In this document: positions 43,757 through 56,195 of the stretch, one piece after another
How positions within the stretch are numbered: position 1 is the first letter of the stretch
Layout of the letters: each line of letters starts with the position of its first letter
From: Synechococcus sp. JA-2-3B'a(2-13)
Lineage (GTDB): Bacteria > Cyanobacteriota > Cyanobacteriia > Thermostichales > Thermostichaceae
Direction: 5' to 3'
Assembly: GCF_000013225.1 (NCBI RefSeq)
Contig: NC_007776.1
Location: 825,277-889,276 of the forward strand
DNA length: 64,000 nt
The notes under the pieces: model-generated
What the model saw: only the letters and a program-made list of their open reading frames with translations
The model's database searches: none
Told to the model about the DNA's origin: nothing
Translations under genes and position numbers: made by a program

Positions 43757-45580
43757 CTACTTCAAGGGCCAGATTATTCCAAAATCATCAGCATTTTTCC
43801 TGAGCTGTTCAAGATAACTTTTCCTAGGATTCACCGTTGCCCTAAAAACGGTAACCACCTGATAGTCATCCAAATCTGCAATCCAAACAGGGGACGGCGT
43901 GCCTGTGTCGCCGCAGAGAAACTTGTCGTATTTTCCTGGCGCTATCTTGCCTACCTTGTGCAAAACAGCCAAAGCATAGGGCTTATTAAACTCTTCTGGG
44001 CCGCTGCAGACTACAATCCTGCAATGGGCATCCACAGCTTCAGGCAACTTTTCTTTGCCGACCTGACCAAAGCTCCTGGGATTGCTGGGATCAATGGCCT
44101 GCCCAGTCAAAACCTGGAGCGCCTCAAAAAAGCCCCGCAGCCGCTTCTGAAAGAGTTTCTGGAATTCCTCTACCGACTCTGGCAGATTCCAAAATGAATC
44201 TTCGGAGTTGGGAATGAGGGTGGATCCCCGCCACCAAGGAGCTCTACCGCGGTCTTGGCGAGAGTAGCAGGGCCTTCTTGCCCCCTGGCCAATACCTCCC
44301 AGGTGAAACAGCATCCAGGTCAGATTCCGAAAGAGCTTTTGCACCGCTTTCTGGTTCTCCTTTGAAGCATGGTTGTGGCACTCCTCAGAAAGGCTGAGAA
44401 TGAGGATCCCTTCTTGCCGTCCGGCACGCTTCCCCTTTCCCGCTTGGTTGGGTTCCGGCTCTGGTTGAGTTACTCGCCCCTTCAAAAGATCCACGTGGAT
44501 CCAGCCATGTTTTTGCTGGGGAGTGATGGCCCCAAAAAGTTGCCCCTCCCATTCCTGCACCTGCTTCACGGGCAAAACACCCAGGGCAAAGGTTCGAAAC
44601 CAGTAGCGCAGCATGTTCTTAAAGGCTACCGGTCGGACTTCGGCAATTGATTTGTTGTCATACCGGTTCTTATCAGGTCTCCAGTTGACCACTTGCCGCC
44701 CGTGGATCAACTGACCCTCCAGCTCAAAAGGCAGCCGCAAGAATTCTCCCTTGTATTGAGATAGAGTTTTGCCAGTTTGAATCAGCCGACCGTAGCCGGT
44801 ATTGACTTGGGATCCCACTCCTTGCTCCAGCCCGCGGATGAGCCATTCTTTCACTTGGGCTAACATCTCGTCGGTGCAGCCTGGGCCTTTGCGGATCCCG
44901 ATCAAAAACGTGGCCTGTTTGAGAGAAAAAAAGACATTGGGATTTGGGCTATATTTCAAGCTATTGCCATCCCAACTCCAAACGTTATTGGCAATATCAA
45001 CAGCCAAGCCTCCCGACCTGGAGTTATCGGGATCCCCTTGTCTTTGAGTCCTGGTCGGCACAGGGTAGGCATCCAAAAAGATCACCTTGCCAGCACTATC
45101 TTTGTCCTCAGCTTCTAGATGCCCAAGCCAGGGTGCCACTGCTTTATCTGCCTCCTCCCAAGACAGATTGTGCTTCTGCATCAACTCTCGAATAGCCTGG
45201 GCGCGGGCTACCCCCCGCAAGGTGGAGCTGGGAAGGTAAGGGATCCCTAAGGGATCGAAAGCGGGGAGCAGCATGCTCTCCGGGCCTTTGGCTCCACCCA
45301 CCCGAATTCGCCAGGGACAGGTGACCTGAAAAGTGTTTTTTTCTCCGGCAATGCGTTTGATGCGAGCATTCAGAACTTGAAGACGCGCTCCGTAGTTTGC
45401 CTTTGCTTCTGCCTGGTGCACCAGATCGACTTTGGCTCCGTCTTTGAAAGGAGTTGCTGGAGCCCTCATCCAACGCAGATATTCAATAAAGCTCGCTGTG
45501 GGATCTGGGCTGGGGTTGGGATCCAAGGGATGCCCTAGCCAGGGAGAAGGTTGGGAGTTGGCAGGACGATTGCTAGGCAT
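43757..45580 (-). CDS. Cmr6-Cmr1 fusion, type III-B effector RAMP protein
   Basis: A 607-residue protein, about twice the length of one RAMP subunit. Residues 1-275 fit Cmr6: LGIPYLPSSTLRGVARAQ (110-127), GKVIFLDAYPVP and the Gly-rich GVGSQVNTGYGRL (254-266). Residues about 285-607 fit Cmr1: RPVAFKNMLRYWFRTFALG (316-334), EGQLFGAI, LSEECHNH region, GGIGQGARRPCYS and PWWRGSTL. Cmr6 and Cmr1 are neighbours at the crRNA 3' end of the Cmr complex, so the fusion order suits the structure. The gene lies 30 bases after the Uma2 gene and 29 before the Csx18-like gene. Confidence 0.85.
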   Translation of the reverse strand: MPSNRPANSQPSPWLGHPLDPNPSPDPTASFIEYLRWMRAPATPFKDGAKVDLVHQAEAKANYGARLQVLNARIKRIAGEKNTFQVTCPWRIRVGGAKGPESMLLPAFDPLGIPYLPSSTLRGVARAQAIRELMQKHNLSWEEADKAVAPWLGHLEAEDKDSAGKVIFLDAYPVPTRTQRQGDPDNSRSGGLAVDIANNVWSWDGNSLKYSPNPNVFFSLKQATFLIGIRKGPGCTDEMLAQVKEWLIRGLEQGVGSQVNTGYGRLIQTGKTLSQYKGEFLRLPFELEGQLIHGRQVVNWRPDKNRYDNKSIAEVRPVAFKNMLRYWFRTFALGVLPVKQVQEWEGQLFGAITPQQKHGWIHVDLLKGRVTQPEPEPNQAGKGKRAGRQEGILILSLSEECHNHASKENQKAVQKLFRNLTWMLFHLGGIGQGARRPCYSRQDRGRAPWWRGSTLIPNSEDSFWNLPESVEEFQKLFQKRLRGFFEALQVLTGQAIDPSNPRSFGQVGKEKLPEAVDAHCRIVVCSGPEEFNKPYALAVLHKVGKIAPGKYDKFLCGDTGTPSPVWIADLDDYQVVTVFRATVNPRKSYLEQLRKNADDFGIIWPLK

Positions 45581-45610
45581 TTGATCTTCTCCTAAAGATG
45601 GAAAGCAGTA

Positions 45611-46252
45611 TTAGGAATTGCGAAGCGTTTCCCGAAATTCGCGCAACATAGCGCTGGTGCCAATTTCTAAGGCGCGTCGAATGAGTTGAGGCACAAGCCT
45701 GGGGATGTCGAAGTCTGGGAAAAGTCGGCTGCAGCTCGATTCTACGTAGTCTTCTCCCTGCAGAATAAATATCCGCAAACTTCGCTCACCCAAGAGCCAA
45801 ACTTCCGGCACGCCAATAGCTTTATAGGCATCGATAAAGGTCCGGGAAGTAACGTCGGACTCAATGGCCAGATCAGGCGGAGGCAACAGATCGACATCGA
45901 TCCTTCCCTCACACCCTCGCACCTGCTCTAGGTGATGGACATAGAAGCAGGTGTAAGGCTCCACCCCAGCACTACCAGACTTTTTAAGGCTTGTTGAGCC
46001 AAAGTCTTCCCAGTCTCTCCCTTGAGAATCGAGAATGGCTGAGACAATGTAGCCGGCAATGCGATGAGGGCGCTCGTGTTTGGATAAGGGAGACATAATC
46101 TCTAAAGTGCCGTTGTAATAGGCAACGCGAGTGTGGCGATCTTCGCCCAGCTCTTCCAGAATGCTCTCAAAGTCTTGCCAAGTCAGCGAATGGATAACCA
46201 CTTGGCTTCCTTCATACAGGGAAATAGACTGGATTGGAACAGCTACACTCAT
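45611..46252 (-). CDS. Uma2-family PD-(D/E)XK nuclease inside the cmr operon
   Basis: A 213-residue protein of the Uma2/DUF820 family, abundant in cyanobacteria. YYNGTLEIMSPLSKHE is the N-terminal motif; RIDVDLLPPPDLAIESDVTS holds the putative catalytic acids, and YKAIGVPEVWLL is the C-terminal signature. The usual Lys of the nuclease core is Arg here (SRTFIDAY). The ATG overlaps the cmr5 stop as TAATG, so it is translated with the complex. It may be an extra effector or a passenger; no CARF or other sensor domain is present. Confidence 0.85.
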   Translation of the reverse strand: MSVAVPIQSISLYEGSQVVIHSLTWQDFESILEELGEDRHTRVAYYNGTLEIMSPLSKHERPHRIAGYIVSAILDSQGRDWEDFGSTSLKKSGSAGVEPYTCFYVHHLEQVRGCEGRIDVDLLPPPDLAIESDVTSRTFIDAYKAIGVPEVWLLGERSLRIFILQGEDYVESSCSRLFPDFDIPRLVPQLIRRALEIGTSAMLREFRETLRNS

Positions 46253-46644
46253 TAGTCCCCCCCGCTAACGTCATGGTAAATGGCTGTAGCCCAGAAGCTG
46301 AATTCTTGCGCCAAAGCAAGTCCCAGCCCTGTTAAGCCCAGGTACTCTTCAACTCCTAACCCCATGAGACGATCCAGGCCGTTGGATTTGGCAATTTCGT
46401 TTTGACCGGAGATCTTTTCTAGGCAATCGAAAAACTCCTTGACCACCTCTTTTTTACCCTCTTGGCTAAGGGCATCTTCTTCGGCCTTGAGGCGCAGCAG
46501 GCCCCAAGTAGAAAGATAGGTGTAGAGCTCCACAGCCTGGTTTTTTTGCTCTTTTAGCCTTTCTGGATCCTTGGTTTGCGCTCTGAGCTGGCACAGGGAT
46601 TCGTAAACGGGCTTGGCCAATGTACGCGGGTCAAAGCTATTCAT
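46252..46644 (-). CDS. cmr5: Cmr5, small subunit of the type III-B effector
   Basis: A 130-residue all-helical protein in the Cmr5 position and size range. YLSTWGLLRLKAEEDAL matches the central helix of the family and LGLALAQEFSFWATAIYH the C-terminal one. Cmr5 lines the target RNA channel of the Cmr filament. It starts 24 bases after cmr4 and overlaps the Uma2 gene by one base. Confidence 0.85.
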   Translation of the reverse strand: MNSFDPRTLAKPVYESLCQLRAQTKDPERLKEQKNQAVELYTYLSTWGLLRLKAEEDALSQEGKKEVVKEFFDCLEKISGQNEIAKSNGLDRLMGLGVEEYLGLTGLGLALAQEFSFWATAIYHDVSGGD

Positions 46645-46668
46645 AAAACCTCCCTCCTAGGTTGAGAT

Positions 46669-47439
46669 CTAGTTCAAAGACAGCTCCACAAAGCCTCGGC
46701 CCAAGCTTTCCTGGCCGCCAATCTGCATAATCTGGTTGGATTGCAGCAGCTTTTGAAACTCTTCTGCTGTCTGTCGAGAACTGCCATTTGCTTGGGCTGT
46801 AACCCCCCAGGTAAAGTACATCAAGCTATCGGGAGGAATAGCCTCTTCGTAGCGGAAGCCTCCTTCCACAACCTTGTGCTCGCTAAGCTTGACTTTCACC
46901 TGCCGCCACAGGCTCATTTGAATGAGGGTGGCACAATGCTGATCGGGTAAAACAATCACGCGACTGATGTTGGGGTCTTTGGTGTAGCTCTTCCATTCCG
47001 ACCATTGTCGAAGACCCTCTTTGAGAATGGCATCTTTGAGGTAAATGGGTCGGTCGGCCTTCAAGCTCGTACTGTAGGGATCCGGCACTGACAGATTCTG
47101 GCCTGTTAGCCGCAGCCAGCGCTTGAGCAGAAGCGGGCAGCTTATCCACACCACCCCGTGGCTGAGGGAGGGCACCGGGATCCACAGCAAAGAGCCATCT
47201 CCAATCCAAATGGATCCTTGGGTAAGCTGATCCCCTTCCCCAATTTCGTTGCCAAAGAGCTCAAATTTTTTGTCTTTATCGGCCACGCTGGCCCGCAACC
47301 TGCCCCGAATGGTGCTGGAAGGGATGTAGGGCAAATGGGTGTGGGATTCGCGGGCAATGCCCAAGAGGTTGCCTTCTTGGGTGGTGCCGCCAGTGTGCAG
47401 GGGAGTCAATAGATGGAGGTAGGCAATCTGAAAAGTCAT
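46669..47439 (-). CDS. cmr4: Cmr4, Cas7-type backbone subunit; catalytic Asp apparently replaced
   Basis: A 256-residue RAMP protein. YLHLLTPLHTGG opens the fold and LPYIPSSTIRGRLRA follows the thumb-loop region; IGGQESLGRGFVEL is the C-terminal Gly-rich loop. Cmr4 forms the repeated backbone and normally cuts target RNA every six bases with an Asp in a VDxPIxRE motif (Asp26 in Pyrococcus furiosus). Here the aligned text is GNLLGIARE, with Leu where Asp is expected. The protein is also shorter than the usual 280-300 residues. Backbone function seems intact; slicing is doubtful. Confidence 0.85.
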   Translation of the reverse strand: MTFQIAYLHLLTPLHTGGTTQEGNLLGIARESHTHLPYIPSSTIRGRLRASVADKDKKFELFGNEIGEGDQLTQGSIWIGDGSLLWIPVPSLSHGVVWISCPLLLKRWLRLTGQNLSVPDPYSTSLKADRPIYLKDAILKEGLRQWSEWKSYTKDPNISRVIVLPDQHCATLIQMSLWRQVKVKLSEHKVVEGGFRYEEAIPPDSLMYFTWGVTAQANGSSRQTAEEFQKLLQSNQIMQIGGQESLGRGFVELSLN

Positions 47440-47486
47440 GGATGGGCTCCTTTTGCGAGTAAGTATTCAAGGACTGAAAGCAAAAC

Positions 47487-51610
<4,124 letters not shown>

Positions 51611-51812
51611 GGTGTTTTCGCTGGAGAAACAGAACAGTTAGGAACTCCTCGAACAAGGAACAAAACCCCGGTAGCCACCCGATGTCGTGGCTACAGAAGC
51701 TACAAAACAAAATCGATCTGATCCCGGCCAGCCCTCAGTTTTCTTCAGTATTTCTCAATAGCCGTTGTTTGACCAAAAACCCAGAACCTGAGGGCGAACC
51801 GATGTCTTTAGC

Positions 51813-53147
51813 CTACGGAGAAGTGGAAAGATCCCCTTCCAACTTCCCTTCTGCCCAGGTCAATTTGGGAAACAGCTCTTCCAGGCCAGGCAGCAGGTCT
51901 TGCAAAACAAAGCTTTCTAGAGCTTCGCTGTTCAAAGGGTCTGGATTCATCTGCACATGGGCAACATCGTTGCGGTACTGGCTGAGGCGAGACCAGAGAT
52001 CGGCAAGCTGCTTGGCGTCGGGCACATGGGCGGTAATAGGAGGAAGCGCCTGGGGCTGGTCTTCCCGTGGGATGAGGGATCGGCCCGATTCGCCAGTCGC
52101 AGGGGGATCTCCAAGGGGCTGGTCTTCTCGTGGAATGAGGGATGCCAACTGGTGTTCAATTCCCTGCCGCTCTTCTCGTTCGAGGTAGTTTTGGATCCCC
52201 TCACAGAGGCAAAGGGCGGAGACCACCCACTCCCGGGCCAGTAGAAGAGCTTGGGTGATGAGGCGCTTTTCTACATACCAGCGCAGCAGTTGAAATTGCT
52301 TTTGAACTTGGGCTTTGGGATCCGAAGCCCTGTCCGCGGGTAGAGCCAGTTGGCTGTAGCTATCCTGAATGCTTCGCAGCAGCAGGCCAAAAGGCTTGGC
52401 AAATTGACCCACCTCTTGCTCCAGATCCGCGGTGGAGTGCTTTTGCAAATTGGGCAAGTCCTCTTTTAGGAGATTGACAGGTCTTACCAGTTCAAGAGAG
52501 CGGGAAACATTGCGGATGGCTCGGCCAAAGCTTTGCAGCCGAGTAGGTCTGGGATCCCCTTTGCCAGACTTTTGTCGGCGGTAAAAGTCCCGTTGAACCG
52601 TATCCAAAAGTTGACCCAACTCCAGCGCCGAGCCGGTGCTGATGAATTTGTCGGTAGCCGTCAGCCAATCCAAAAGACGAAGGGCGGGGGTGAGATCGAT
52701 AATGGGGGTTTCCGCTTGGCCAGAGCGGTACAGACCATAGTAGAGACCCTGAATCTCTACATTTTTGGCCTTGCGCAAAAGGGCAGCTCCCAAGAGCACC
52801 AGCACGGGGATGGAGCGAAAGGCGTGGGTGATATCGAAAACCAGCCGCGTATGGGGCTCGATGCTATCGACCAGCACATCGAAGATCTCCCAGGTCTCTG
52901 CCTCGGTTTTCCCTTCAGGAATGGCCTTGGCAATTTTCTCCACGTGGGGGGGTAGGCAGTCCTGTAGATGCTTCCAATGGGTGTCATGTGCTTCTTGGGT
53001 TAGCAGCACAATCACCCTCTCGATGTCAAAGAGCTGACAGAGGGCTTTGGCAACATAACGGGTTCTATCGGCTTTCCGCTCCCCAAAAACATACACCGTC
53101 TCGCTGTAGGGGCTGGTGCCTAGAGTGGTCAAAAGGGTATTAGCCAT
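51813..53147 (-). CDS. csx1: CARF-HEPN ribonuclease of the Csx1/Csx2 family
   Basis: The ATG at 53147 gives 444 residues. The N-terminal CARF domain starts LLTTLGTSPYSETVYVFG and contains the DxTHxFR motif FDITHAFRSIPVLV (about 104-117) of Csx2-type proteins, which bind cyclic oligoadenylate. The C-terminal HEPN domain has YRNDVAHVQM, the R-X4-H active site near residue 400. The linker contains a small duplication, the text SLIPREDQP occurring twice. Activated Csx1 cuts RNA non-specifically and slows the cell. It is the first gene of the minus-strand CRISPR series. Confidence 0.9.
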   Translation of the reverse strand: MANTLLTTLGTSPYSETVYVFGERKADRTRYVAKALCQLFDIERVIVLLTQEAHDTHWKHLQDCLPPHVEKIAKAIPEGKTEAETWEIFDVLVDSIEPHTRLVFDITHAFRSIPVLVLLGAALLRKAKNVEIQGLYYGLYRSGQAETPIIDLTPALRLLDWLTATDKFISTGSALELGQLLDTVQRDFYRRQKSGKGDPRPTRLQSFGRAIRNVSRSLELVRPVNLLKEDLPNLQKHSTADLEQEVGQFAKPFGLLLRSIQDSYSQLALPADRASDPKAQVQKQFQLLRWYVEKRLITQALLLAREWVVSALCLCEGIQNYLEREERQGIEHQLASLIPREDQPLGDPPATGESGRSLIPREDQPQALPPITAHVPDAKQLADLWSRLSQYRNDVAHVQMNPDPLNSEALESFVLQDLLPGLEELFPKLTWAEGKLEGDLSTSP

Positions 53148-53463
53148 AGGGATCCTCTCGATGACGGCTTTCAAGCATTGAAGCACGGGCATCTTCAAGC
53201 TACTGCAGCTTGGAAGCCCCCCCTTCTCAAGTTGCCTGGAGAGGGTTCTGGGTTGAATGTTGCCCTATCCTCTCCCGAAAAGTGGCATCCTCTGCTCAGC
53301 CGGTGCCAGAAAGATGGGGATCTCTACCCCCAAAATTGAGTGGAGCCATCTTGCCGCTGGATTTGGATCCCTGCTCGACAACTGTTTCAAAACGGTGAAG
53401 GTGGGGGATGTCAGAGCTAGCCTAGACAGAGATTCGGCCATCCTAAACAACGGGGATCCTGTG

Positions 53464-54063
53464 ATGCTATCGACTCCAGAGTTGTCCATTTCAGGTCAAA
53501 AGCTAACTCCCGAACAGTTTCTGGCCTTGCCGGAGGGGGATATTGTCTATGAGCTAGTCGATGGGCGGGCCCTCTCCAAAAACGAACCCATGTCGCCAAA
53601 ACGCTTCCATGCTCGTCTCCAACCGGTGTTGTGGCAAATTTTGGAGGACTGGTGCTCTAGCCCTGAGTGTCCTAAGCCTGGGTCAGCACATACTGAGTGG
53701 GCAGTTGTTTTAACACGAAAGGCAGAGCCCTGGATCCCAGTTCCTGATGTTACTTACATCTCTAACGAGCGGTTGCCGGTTGAGGCCATGACCGATGAAG
53801 CTTGTTTTGCCATTCCCGAGTTGGTGATCGAGATCCTTTCTCCTGGCCAGAGTTTTGGAGCCATAGCCCAGAAGGCAACCGATTATCTAGAAGCTGGGAT
53901 CCCCCGCGTTTGGGTTGTGGATCCCCAAGCCAAGAGCATCACCGTCTTCTATCCCGATGCCCCGCCGCGCACCTTTACGGGATCCCAAGCCATTCAAGAT
54001 GATTTCCTGCCGGGTCTAAAGGTGATCCCTCAAGATGTATTCGCTCAAGCCCGGATCCCTTAG
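53464..54063 (+). CDS. Uma2-family PD-(D/E)XK nuclease, divergent to csx1
   Basis: 199 residues from the ATG at 53464; the longer upstream frame lacks conserved text. LTPEQFLALPEGDIVYELVD and the acidic core PVPDVTYIS, then ELVIEILSPGQSFGAIAQKATDYLEAGIPRVWVVDP give the full D-E-X-K-type Uma2 signature, including the Lys that the cmr-linked paralogue lacks. Biological role unknown. It is the second Uma2 gene bordering this CRISPR locus, though such genes are common in cyanobacteria. Confidence 0.88.
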   Translation: MLSTPELSISGQKLTPEQFLALPEGDIVYELVDGRALSKNEPMSPKRFHARLQPVLWQILEDWCSSPECPKPGSAHTEWAVVLTRKAEPWIPVPDVTYISNERLPVEAMTDEACFAIPELVIEILSPGQSFGAIAQKATDYLEAGIPRVWVVDPQAKSITVFYPDAPPRTFTGSQAIQDDFLPGLKVIPQDVFAQARIP

Positions 54064-54195
54064 GGGGTACCTAGCGAGCCCACGATAATCAGAGTTAGTT
54101 CCAGAAAGAGAGCATCCGGCAGAGGTGGCCACCCGCTCGGGTCTGGAGCTGATTGGCTCAGGAATGCCGAAGGGATCCCGAAGCGATATTCCCTG

Positions 54196-54756
54196 CTATG
54201 GGCTAATGGCGAGACGGAAAAGCTTCTCATCGGCCAGTTGAAGAACTTCCTGCCCTGCAGCCGCCAGTTGTTCCGAGGGCAAGTTCTGGTATTTGTCAAT
54301 AAACTCGGGCAAAACTTGAAACTCCACCCGCTTGCCGGTCTCTCGGTGGATGACCACGCTGCGCATTTTTTCAAGAGATTCGACCTCCACCAGCTTCAAG
54401 TTCAACTTGCCCAAACTGGCCCCTGTTGCAGCATGCAAGCCATCCACAATGCACACGAACGGGATCTCTGCCGGCGACTCGTGAATGACCTCCACCAGAA
54501 AACGGTTCCTAGAAGTGTGGGGAGTTGGACTCATCAAGCCCAGCTCCTGCAGAGCGCGCATCCCCATGCGATAGCCGACCACGGCCCAAGGCCCAGCTCC
54601 GCCATGAATTTCCGTTACTCGCTGAATGGCCGCCGCCGTCGAGTCCGTTGCAGAACTGGTGACCGGATGAGCTGTCGCCGGCGCTCCCAGAGTTAGCTGA
54701 AGTGCAATCAGCAAAAGAGAAAGCTGCTGTGGCTTGGCAATGGATGACAGGTTCAT
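54196..54756 (-). CDS. Secreted FmdE-domain protein
   Basis: A 186-residue protein with a signal peptide (SLLLIALQLTLGAPATAHP). The domain IQRVTEIHGGAGPWAVVGYRMGMRAL matches FmdE, named after a subunit of formylmethanofuran dehydrogenase, and FVCIVDGLHAATGASLGKL contains the conserved region where the Cys and Asp/Gly of FmdE lie. In bacteria without methanofuran these proteins have an unknown, probably metal-related role. The gene stands alone. Confidence 0.75.
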   Translation of the reverse strand: MNLSSIAKPQQLSLLLIALQLTLGAPATAHPVTSSATDSTAAAIQRVTEIHGGAGPWAVVGYRMGMRALQELGLMSPTPHTSRNRFLVEVIHESPAEIPFVCIVDGLHAATGASLGKLNLKLVEVESLEKMRSVVIHRETGKRVEFQVLPEFIDKYQNLPSEQLAAAGQEVLQLADEKLFRLAISP

Positions 54757-54902
54757 AGGCAGCGAGAGAGCTGATAAAGAGGAGATGGGTCAAGCCATCA
54801 TAAGCTCTACCCTTCGAGGTTGCCTATGCGGGGGTAGGGGATCCAGCCCTCTTCTGGGAACTCTTCCGAAAATCACCTCCTGACTGAAGAGGGCTAAGAC
54901 CA

Positions 54903-55153
54903 GTGGTATTGTCAGAGGTAAGCCCCTGGGCGTTGAGCACAGGCCCCTGTAGGAGTAAGGGTAGTACTAGAGTACCGTGATTTTCCTCTGATTGCCGTAA
55001 GGCGTTGAGCACAGCCAGGATCCACCTTCCACTTTGAGGTTTACGGAGGGGTGATTTTCCTCTGATTGCCGTAAGGCGTTGAGCACGGGATGAAAAAAAG
55101 GATCCCGTATGGGATCCCTTGGAAGTGATTTTCCTCTGATTGCCGTAAGGCGT
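54903..55153. CRISPR. Orphan mini-array with a different 36-base repeat
   Basis: Two identical 36-base repeats (54977-55012 and 55051-55086) start GTGATTTTCCTCTGATTGCC and end GGCGTTGAGCAC. A third copy at 55125 matches for 29 bases and then diverges, and a degenerate one at about 54903-54940 keeps GTG and GGCGTTGAGCAC. Intervals are 36, 38 and 38 bases. The repeat is unrelated to the cmr-linked one. No cas gene of a matching type is adjacent. The loss of the 3' part in the last copy suggests a plus-strand orientation. Confidence 0.75.
55092..55120 (-). terminator. Intrinsic terminator of the S1-domain gene, lying inside a mini-array spacer
   Basis: On the minus strand GGATCCC-ATAC-GGGATCC is followed by seven T residues. 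It is 84 bases past the stop at 55204. The arms contain the GGGATCCC palindrome, and the whole hairpin is within the 38-base interval between two CRISPR-like repeats. Confidence 0.65.
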
Positions 55154-55203
55154 CTTGCTTTCCCTCTGCAGGTTTTGCATCCGAACTCGAGGCAGAGATG
55201 GGA

Positions 55204-56118
55204 TCAGATGACTTGGCCGTCGGATGTTATTCTCCCCTTGAGTTTACCGGCCCGCTCTTCGGCCTCCTCCATAACCCTGTCCAGCTGCTCCAGCACCTCG
55301 CCCGGATGCTTTTCCAGCACCCGCAGGGAGAGGGCCATCCGTCCCTTGGCCTCATCTACATCGATGACAACAGCTTTGATGCGTTGGCCTGGTTTGAACA
55401 AATCCGGTAGCGAGGCTACAAAACTTTGGCTGACCTGCTTGATGTGCAACAGCCCGGTTACCCCTTCTTCCAAGTCCACAAACACACCGAAGGGTTTTAG
55501 TCCGCTGACTTTGCCTTCCACCACTTGGCCACTGGTGTAGCGGCTCAGGTTCTCGGACTTTACAGCCGCCCTTTGGGAGAGCACCAGCTTGTTGGCTTCT
55601 GGGTTCACCTCGATAAAGCTTGCTGTCAAGGATTGCCCCACCAACTCCTCCAGACCTTCCCGTTGGCTGAGGTGGGAGCGGGGAATGAAGCCGCGCAGCC
55701 CCTGCACATCCACCACCACCCCCCCTTTGTTGGTGGCGATCACTGGAACGGTTACCGTCTGGCCGTTGGCTTGCTTCTGGGCCAGCTCTTCCCAAAGCCG
55801 CTTCAGCCTCAGCCGCCGCGCCGAGAGCACAATTTGTCCTTCTGCATCTTCCCGCAGGATGAGAAACTCGGCTTCTGTCTTTAAAGGAAAGAGCGCACTC
55901 AAATCTTCCCCTGGGCGGATCCCTGCTTCCTTGAGGGGCAAAAAGGCCGGGGATTTGCCGCCAATATCCACCAGAGCGCCATCGTTCTGATGTTGGAAGA
56001 TGCGGCCTTGCACCACCTGCCCCGGTTGAAAGCTGAGGTTTTGCTTGTCTAAAGCCTGGGCAAAATCTTCCGCGGAAAACGTATCGGCAGCCTGAGAGCG
56101 AGAAGAGCGAACGGTCAT
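55204..56118 (-). CDS. Protein with three S1 RNA-binding domains (ribosomal protein S1-like)
   Basis: The ATG at 56118 gives 304 residues (a TTG at 56130 is in frame). Three S1 domains are visible: GQVVQGRIFQHQNDGALVDI (about 30-100), a divergent second around VPVIATNKGGVVVDVQGLRG (about 125-195) and GQVVEGKVSGLKPFGVFVDL (about 205-280). Three domains and about 300 residues match the short cyanobacterial/chloroplast S1 proteins (Rps1 or Nbp1) involved in mRNA binding at the 30S subunit. Which paralogue this is cannot be told here. Confidence 0.88.
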   Translation of the reverse strand: MTVRSSRSQAADTFSAEDFAQALDKQNLSFQPGQVVQGRIFQHQNDGALVDIGGKSPAFLPLKEAGIRPGEDLSALFPLKTEAEFLILREDAEGQIVLSARRLRLKRLWEELAQKQANGQTVTVPVIATNKGGVVVDVQGLRGFIPRSHLSQREGLEELVGQSLTASFIEVNPEANKLVLSQRAAVKSENLSRYTSGQVVEGKVSGLKPFGVFVDLEEGVTGLLHIKQVSQSFVASLPDLFKPGQRIKAVVIDVDEAKGRMALSLRVLEKHPGEVLEQLDRVMEEAEERAGKLKGRITSDGQVI

Positions 56119-56195
56119 GGAAGGGCTCAATTCAAAAAGCAGTGGGTTTCAGGATAACCCAAAACTTGCCAGGGATCCCAGCTCCAGCCTCTGGC

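Larger units (their letters stand above)
54757..55203. other. Gene-free region holding the mini-array and a terminator
   Basis: No protein gene is supported; the only open frame, on the minus strand, runs through the repeats. The region downstream of the S1-domain gene contains the mini-array and the terminator described separately. Confidence 0.6.

Noticed and set aside
54824-55180. A 118-codon minus-strand frame across the mini-array
   Set aside because: The repeated peptide comes from the 36-base repeats; no start signal.
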